This document shows positions 5,339-5,342 of a stretch of 5,342 nucleotides of DNA, piece by piece (within the stretch, counting starts at the first letter, position 1; the number at the start of each line of letters is the position of its first letter). The notes under the pieces were generated by a model. It saw only the letters and a program-made list of their open reading frames with translations, did not search any database and had not been told where the DNA came from. The DNA lies in contig JAJZWW010000246.1 in assembly GCA_021846485.1 (NCBI GenBank), positions 1 to 5,342 of the forward strand. The letters are read 5' to 3'. The translations under genes were made by a program, and so were the position numbers. This DNA is from Actinomycetes bacterium. Its GTDB lineage: Bacteria; Actinomycetota; Acidimicrobiia; Acidimicrobiales; Palsa-688.

Positions 5339-5342
5339 GTCC

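Larger units (their letters stand above)
5010..5342. other. Gene-poor 333-bp tail, rich in inverted repeats
   Basis: No confident gene lies here. The stretch 5095-5160 is less GC-rich than the rest of the window (for example GATCAAAAAC at 5101-5110). It contains a TTGAC direct repeat, a large imperfect hairpin (5154-5202), a strong Shine-Dalgarno sequence (5193-5197) leading into two short overlapping open frames, and four close inverted repeats (5243-5338). No tRNA, typical terminator T-run or clear -35/-10 pair was seen on either strand. It could be a control region, an origin of transfer or the edge of the element. Confidence 0.5.

Noticed and set aside
5199..5342. Open - strand frame running in from the right edge
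   Set aside because: Third-position G/C is only slightly above the local average, no start is visible and no family is recognised. It could be the end of a gene beyond the edge, but this cannot be supported.
1..5342. CRISPR array or insertion sequence
   Set aside because: No regularly spaced long repeats, no transposase motif and no terminal inverted repeats with target duplications were seen.

Overview
The window is a very GC-rich segment (roughly 70% by eye). Its genes strongly favour C or G at third codon positions, and all of them lie head to tail on the + strand. This composition and the protein families suggest an actinobacterium; a finer placement cannot be supported from the sequence. 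The gene set (a TraG/VirD4-type DNA-transfer ATPase, an HNH nuclease, two small unrecognised proteins, a DnaG-type primase and an AlpA/Xis-like helix-turn-helix protein) is typical of an integrative conjugative or mobilizable element or a conjugative plasmid. No relaxase, integrase, partition gene or replication initiator is visible, so only part of such an element is present.

Layout. Bases 1-109 are open in frame 1 and may be the tail of an upstream gene; they also hold a small hairpin and a short direct repeat. From 110 to 1828 lies the coupling-protein ATPase. It overlaps an HNH endonuclease gene that starts with GTG at 1821. A 183-residue unrecognised protein (2220-2771), an 87-residue unrecognised protein (2880-3143), a CHC2/TOPRIM primase (3143-4776) and a 78-residue HTH protein (4773-5009) follow. 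Most junctions overlap at start and stop codons (GTGCGTGA, GTGA, TAATG, ATGA), so this looks like one translationally coupled operon. After 5009 there is about 333 bp with no confident gene. It is less GC-rich in parts and dense in inverted repeats, with one strong Shine-Dalgarno sequence inside a hairpin arm.

How the genes may work together (inference). The coupling ATPase would bring DNA to a conjugative channel. The primase would make primers for replication or for second-strand synthesis after transfer. The HTH protein would regulate the operon or act as an excision factor. The HNH nuclease may process DNA of the element or of a competitor.

The most notable observation is reading-frame damage. 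The primase zinc finger is split by an apparent one-base loss near 3250-3258. The HNH gene changes frame near 2124-2135, and its shifted frame ends exactly in a GTGA junction with the next gene. The 87-residue gene has a coding-like, start-less in-frame extension back to the preceding stop. These could be indel errors in the assembly, real decay of the element, or recoding. Resolving this decides whether the module is functional.
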